Shown here in pieces: positions 5,535 to 8,728 of a DNA stretch of 8,728 bases. A model generated the notes under the pieces. It did no database searches. It was not told the origin of the DNA and saw only the letters and a program-made list of their open reading frames with translations. Made by a program: the position numbers and the translations under genes. How positions within the stretch are numbered: the first letter of the stretch is position 1; each line of letters starts with the position of its first letter. Origin of the DNA: Desulfobacteraceae bacterium (GTDB lineage Bacteria; Desulfobacterota; Desulfobacteria; Desulfobacterales; JAUWMJ01); contig JAUWOH010000117.1 in the NCBI GenBank assembly GCA_030612225.1, positions 1 to 8,728 of the forward strand. The letters run 5' to 3'.

Positions 5535-5541
5535 AAGGAGG
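5535..5541 (+). promoter_or_regulatory. Strong ribosome-binding site of gcvH
   Basis: AAGGAGG lies 7 bases ahead of the ATG at 5549, a near-perfect Shine-Dalgarno sequence at ideal spacing. It is clearly stronger than the sites of the Lrp-type gene and the gcvT-like gene. It fixes the gcvH start and suggests high expression of the lipoyl carrier. Confidence 0.85.
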
Positions 5542-5548
5542 AATATTT

Positions 5549-5947
5549 ATGAAAGAGATAGATGAATTAAATCTGCCGGATAATTTACGTTATGCAAAAG
5601 ACCATGAATGGACAAGGCTTGAAGGCGACAAGGTGAAAATAGGCATCGATGACTATGCCCAGGACCAGCTCGGCGATATCGTCTTCGTAGAATTGCCTGA
5701 GGTGGGGGCCACATTTGCAAAAGGGGAGGAATTCGGTACCGTAGAATCCGTCAAAGCGGTTTCCGAACTCTTTATGCCCGTCGGAGGAGAAATTCTGGCA
5801 ATAAATACCGCTCTGGAAGAAACGCCGGAACATGTCAACAACAGCCCCTATGAAGACGGCTGGATGATAGAGATCAAACCGAGTGATGTGGCCGAAATGG
5901 ACGCCCTTATGGATAAAGAGGCATATATTAAAATGCTGAAAGGATAA
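5549..5947 (+). CDS. gcvH: Glycine cleavage system H protein (lipoyl carrier)
   Basis: A 132-residue protein of normal H-protein length. It opens with LPDNLRYAKDHEWTRLEGDKVKIGIDDYAQ and carries the DIVFVELPEVG segment. The lipoylation site is in GTVESVKAVSEL, with K69 as the modified lysine, followed by the usual INTALEETPEHVNNSPYEDGWMIEIK. Lipoyl-GcvH shuttles the aminomethyl group from the P protein to the T protein and is re-oxidised by the L protein (not in the window). A strong Shine-Dalgarno site sets the start. It is the first gene of a tight operon: the gcvPA start is 5 bases after its stop. All expected key residues are present, so it looks functional. Very high confidence. Confidence 0.97.
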   Translation: MKEIDELNLPDNLRYAKDHEWTRLEGDKVKIGIDDYAQDQLGDIVFVELPEVGATFAKGEEFGTVESVKAVSELFMPVGGEILAINTALEETPEHVNNSPYEDGWMIEIKPSDVAEMDALMDKEAYIKMLKG

Positions 5948-5952
5948 AACCT

Positions 5953-7284
5953 ATGCGCTATTTACCACATACAGATGCAGATATTGCATCAATGCTTAAA
6001 GTTGCCGGAGCAGACAATTTGGAAGGACTTTTTCCCACCGTTCCTGAAGACTGTCGCTGCACAGACGATCTCAGGTTGCCTGAACCATTAACAGAATGGG
6101 AACTTAACGATTTCATAGATGCGCTGGCAGGAAATATAGCTGTATCCCCAGAGTATAAAATCTTTATCGGAGCAGGAAGTTACGAACATTATATCCCTTC
6201 CAGTGCGTCTTACCTGCTCAGTCGCTCCGAGTTTGTAACGTCTTACACTCCATACCAGCCGGAAATGAGCCAGGGAACCTTACAGGCAATCTTTGAATAT
6301 CAAACCCTGACATCTCGGCTTCTTGGAATGGAGGTGGCAAATGCATCACTTTACGACGGAGCTTCCGCTCTTGCCGAAGCGCTCCTCATGGCTACACGTA
6401 TCACCCGCCGAAATAAAATTGCCGTATCAAGCCTGATTCATCCCATGTACCGCCGTGTTGTTGAAACTTATCTTAAGCCCACCGGTTTTGAAATTATCGA
6501 ACTTCCATATCTTGAAAACGGCAGGACTGATCTTACCCATCTTGGCGGGATGGAAGATCTTGCAGCCGTTGCGGTACAATCGCCCAACTTTTTCGGTTGT
6601 GTTGAAGATTTAAAAGCCGTTGGAGAAAAAGCACAAGAACATAAAACGATTTTTATTACTTCTTTTACTGAACCGCTTGCTTACGGCCTTTTGAAAAATC
6701 CGGGAAGTCTCGGTGCCGATATTGCCTGCGGCGAAGGCCAGAGTTTGGGTATCCCGCGATCATTCGGTGGACCAGTTCTCGGAATGTTTGCCGCCAAAAT
6801 GAAGTATGTGCGAAATATGCCGGGCCGCCTTGTGGGTGAAACCAAAGACAAAGACGGAAAAAGAGGTTTTGTTTTAACCCTGGCCACCCGTGAGCAGCAC
6901 ATACGCCGGGCAAAAGCTACATCCAACATTTGTACTAACAGCGGGCTCTGCGCCCTTGCGTCTGCAATTTACATGGCTTCAGTGGGCGGCACCGGCGTAC
7001 GCGAGCTGGCCCTGCTGAATCATGACAAGGCTGCATATCTTAAATCAGAACTTGAAAAAGCAGGATTTACAATTCCCTTTAACAGCCCGTTTTTCAATGA
7101 GTTTGTAGTTAAATTTCCGGACGGTTTTGAAACAACTTACCAGCAAATGCTCGAAAATAAGATTGTTGCCGGCCTGCCCCTTGCGTCCTATTATCCCGAG
7201 CTTGCAGGTCATTATCTTATGTGCGCTACGGAAACAAAGTCAAAAGAAGATATCGATATTCTGATCAGGGAGGTGAAATCATGA
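5953..7284 (+). CDS. gcvPA: Glycine dehydrogenase (decarboxylating) subunit 1
   Basis: A 443-residue N-terminal-half subunit of the split P protein, normal length for GcvPA. It starts MRYLPHTDADIASML, and has GAGSYEHYIP (73-82), the very conserved SYTPYQPEMSQGTLQAIFEY (97-116), NASLYDGASALAEA (130-143), GEGQSLGIPRSFGGP (260-274), PGRLVGET, RGFVLTLATREQHIRR (304-319) and KATSNICTN. It pairs with GcvPB as a heterotetramer. The PLP lysine is on GcvPB, while this subunit supports the fold and active site. Together they decarboxylate glycine and pass the aminomethyl group to lipoyl-GcvH. A site AAAGGA (5939-5944), 8 bases ahead of the ATG, lies within the end of gcvH. Its TGA overlaps the gcvPB ATG as ATGA, which suggests coupled translation. 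No odd residues stand out. Confidence 0.97.
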   Translation: MRYLPHTDADIASMLKVAGADNLEGLFPTVPEDCRCTDDLRLPEPLTEWELNDFIDALAGNIAVSPEYKIFIGAGSYEHYIPSSASYLLSRSEFVTSYTPYQPEMSQGTLQAIFEYQTLTSRLLGMEVANASLYDGASALAEALLMATRITRRNKIAVSSLIHPMYRRVVETYLKPTGFEIIELPYLENGRTDLTHLGGMEDLAAVAVQSPNFFGCVEDLKAVGEKAQEHKTIFITSFTEPLAYGLLKNPGSLGADIACGEGQSLGIPRSFGGPVLGMFAAKMKYVRNMPGRLVGETKDKDGKRGFVLTLATREQHIRRAKATSNICTNSGLCALASAIYMASVGGTGVRELALLNHDKAAYLKSELEKAGFTIPFNSPFFNEFVVKFPDGFETTYQQMLENKIVAGLPLASYYPELAGHYLMCATETKSKEDIDILIREVKS

Positions 7285-8728
7285 AAGAATCTTTAGGCAC
7301 ATCAGGCCTTATACTAAACGAACCTTTGCTCTGGGAAAAGAGTAAAAAAGGACGATGCGGTTTTTCCATTCCCAGTCGTGATGTTGATTCATTTCCAATG
7401 GACAAGAATGTAACAGGAGACGGCCCCGACTTTCCTGATCTTAGCGAAGTAGATGTGGTTCGCCATTACACAAGGCTGTCACAGTGGAATTTCGGTGTGG
7501 ACACAGGAATGTATCCCCTGGGCTCATGCACAATGAAATATAATCCTAAAACCAATGAAAGGCAGGCAGGCCAGCCGGGATTTGCCGGAGCACATCCTTT
7601 GCTCCCAACCAGCCTGACCCAGGGAGCACTTAAGCTGATGTTCGAACTGGAAGGCTTTTTGGCGGAAATAACCGGCATGGATGCAGTTACGCTTCAGCCT
7701 GCGGCAGGTGCCCACGGCGAACTTGCCGGAATGCTTCTTATCTGGGCATTTCACAAAGACAAGGGCCAGAGCCGCTCAAAAATCATTATTCCTGATACTG
7801 CACACGGGACAAACCCTGCCAGCGCATCTTTATGTAATTACCGCTCAATACCGGTAAAATCCAATGAACAGGGAATACTATCTCCCGAAGCGGTTGCCGA
7901 GGTGATGGACGAAGAGACCGCCGGTATAATGGTAACAAATCCCAACACTCTTGGCCTTTTTGAGGAAAACATTATAAAAATAGCAGATATTGTCCATTCC
8001 AAGGGAGGTCTTGTTTACTGCGACGGTGCCAACATGAATGCAGTAATGGGAATTGTGGACATGGGAAAAATCGGTATCGACGTTCTGCATCTCAATCTCC
8101 ATAAAACTTTCTCAACACCCCACGGCGGAGGAGGTCCCGGCGCCGGACCGGTATGTGTGAAAAAGCAGCTTGAACCTTTTTTGCCGGTTCCACGTATCAT
8201 CGCTAAGGACGGTAAATACTCCCTTTCAGATAATTTCGCTAAATCTATCGGCAAGCTGCATGCCTTTTACGGAAATTTCGGTGTTTTGGTAAAGGCTTAC
8301 AGTTACATCCTCAGCATGGGTGCTGAAGGTCTGAAAAAGGCCAGCAGTCTGGCTGTACTCAATGCCAATTATATCAAGGAGCAATTAAAAGATATTTTTC
8401 ATCTCCCATATGACCGGCCATGTATGCATGAATGTGTTTTTTCGGATAAAAATCAAGAGCCAGATAAAATAACAACCCTCGACATTGTAAAGCGTCTAAT
8501 AGATTACGGTTTTCATCCTCCCACCATTTACTTCCCGCTGGTGGTGCATGGTGCAATTATGATCGAACCCACTGAAACCGAATCTAAAGAAAACATTGAT
8601 CTTTTCATTGATGCCTTAAAACAGATTGTAAAGGAGGCTAAAGAAGATCCGGAAATATTGAGACAAGCCCCGACACGCACAAAAGTCAGACGGCTTGATG
8701 AGACCAGTGCTGCGCGTAATCCGCGTCT
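7281..8728 (+). CDS. gcvPB: Glycine dehydrogenase (decarboxylating) subunit 2 (3' partial)
   Basis: The frame is open from ATG 7281 to the right edge, 482 whole codons plus two bases. The family usually has about 480-490 residues, and the last visible codons (VRRLDETSAARNPR) match the usual C-terminal end, so only a few residues are missing. Markers: HYTRLSQWNFGVDTGMYPLG (62-81), GSCTMKYNPK, LQPAAGAHGELAG, DTAHGTNPASA, VTNPNTLGLFE, CDGANMNA, and the PLP-lysine motif HLNLHKTFSTPHGGGGPGAG with K275. Further on are KSIGKLHAFYGNFGVLVKAY and IEPTETESKE. It carries PLP and, with GcvPA, releases CO2 from glycine and loads the aminomethyl group onto GcvH. GGGAGG (7268-7273) ahead of the ATG and the 4-bp overlap with gcvPA indicate one operon. 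The L protein or lipoate genes might follow outside the window, but that cannot be seen. Confidence 0.96.
   Translation, partial: MKESLGTSGLILNEPLLWEKSKKGRCGFSIPSRDVDSFPMDKNVTGDGPDFPDLSEVDVVRHYTRLSQWNFGVDTGMYPLGSCTMKYNPKTNERQAGQPGFAGAHPLLPTSLTQGALKLMFELEGFLAEITGMDAVTLQPAAGAHGELAGMLLIWAFHKDKGQSRSKIIIPDTAHGTNPASASLCNYRSIPVKSNEQGILSPEAVAEVMDEETAGIMVTNPNTLGLFEENIIKIADIVHSKGGLVYCDGANMNAVMGIVDMGKIGIDVLHLNLHKTFSTPHGGGGPGAGPVCVKKQLEPFLPVPRIIAKDGKYSLSDNFAKSIGKLHAFYGNFGVLVKAYSYILSMGAEGLKKASSLAVLNANYIKEQLKDIFHLPYDRPCMHECVFSDKNQEPDKITTLDIVKRLIDYGFHPPTIYFPLVVHGAIMIEPTETESKENIDLFIDALKQIVKEAKEDPEILRQAPTRTKVRRLDETSAARNPR

Larger units (their letters stand above)
5364..5548. other. Repeat-containing spacer ahead of gcvH
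   Basis: This 185-bp spacer holds TTTTTACGAAAC (5377-5388), identical over 12 bases to 3898-3909 at the right end of the MITE-like element. It also has TTAACA words at 5435-5440 and 5447-5452, with the inverse TGTTAA at 5415-5420, and the TTTCGTG-type repeat at 5487-5521. I see no gene, no glycine-riboswitch architecture and no convincing promoter pair, though a promoter for gcvH-gcvPA-gcvPB could lie here. Confidence 0.5.

Noticed and set aside
5364..5548. Glycine riboswitch ahead of gcvH
   Set aside because: Glycine riboswitches often control gcv operons, but I could not find the paired aptamer stems or conserved core in this 185-bp AT-rich spacer.
7524..8254. Minus-strand frames opposite gcvPB
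   Set aside because: The plus strand encodes a complete, highly conserved GcvPB over this interval; these are antisense shadows.

Overview
The window carries one locus, all on the + strand, for the glycine cleavage system (GCS) and linked one-carbon metabolism. The gene order is gcvT-glyA fusion (5'-truncated by the window edge), an Lrp/AsnC-family regulator, a second divergent gcvT-like gene, gcvH, gcvPA and gcvPB (open at the right edge, lacking only its last few residues). The organism is a bacterium, most likely an anaerobic deltaproteobacterium of the Desulfobacterales type. This is an inference from the two-subunit P protein, the moderate GC content with AT-rich spacers, and intergenic repeat styles (TTTCGTG...TTTTCGTG and TTTTTACGA...CGTC words) that I associate with that group. 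No rRNA or other lineage marker is present to confirm it.

Region by region: 1-2600 is one uninterrupted reading frame joining an aminomethyltransferase (T protein) to a serine hydroxymethyltransferase (SHMT)-like domain. 2601-3309 is a 709-bp gene-free spacer rich in repeats: a GC-rich 78-bp block between 9-bp direct repeats, a Fur-box-like palindrome, a tandem GAATCCT repeat, and an AT-rich block with a perfect 12-bp-arm dyad just ahead of the regulator. 3310-3753 is the Lrp/AsnC regulator. 3752-3913 looks like a small MITE- or REP-like element with terminal inverted repeats and three internal hairpins, starting inside the regulator's stop codon. A candidate promoter follows, then the second gcvT-like gene (4086-5363). 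A 185-bp spacer with another dispersed repeat precedes a tight gcvH-gcvPA-gcvPB operon (5549-8728), with a 5-bp gap and then a 4-bp ATGA overlap.

How the genes work together (family knowledge plus inference): GcvPA/GcvPB decarboxylate glycine and load the aminomethyl group onto lipoyl-GcvH. A T protein then releases ammonia and makes 5,10-methylene-tetrahydrofolate. SHMT condenses that with a second glycine to give serine. The fusion puts the last two steps on one polypeptide, so the locus could run 2 glycine to serine + CO2 + NH3, or the reverse, with folate-bound C1 handed over locally. The L protein (dihydrolipoyl dehydrogenase) is not in the window. The Lrp-type protein is a plausible local regulator. 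The most notable points are the GcvT-GlyA fusion with its divergent SHMT half, the second divergent T protein in the same locus, and the symmetric repeat element.
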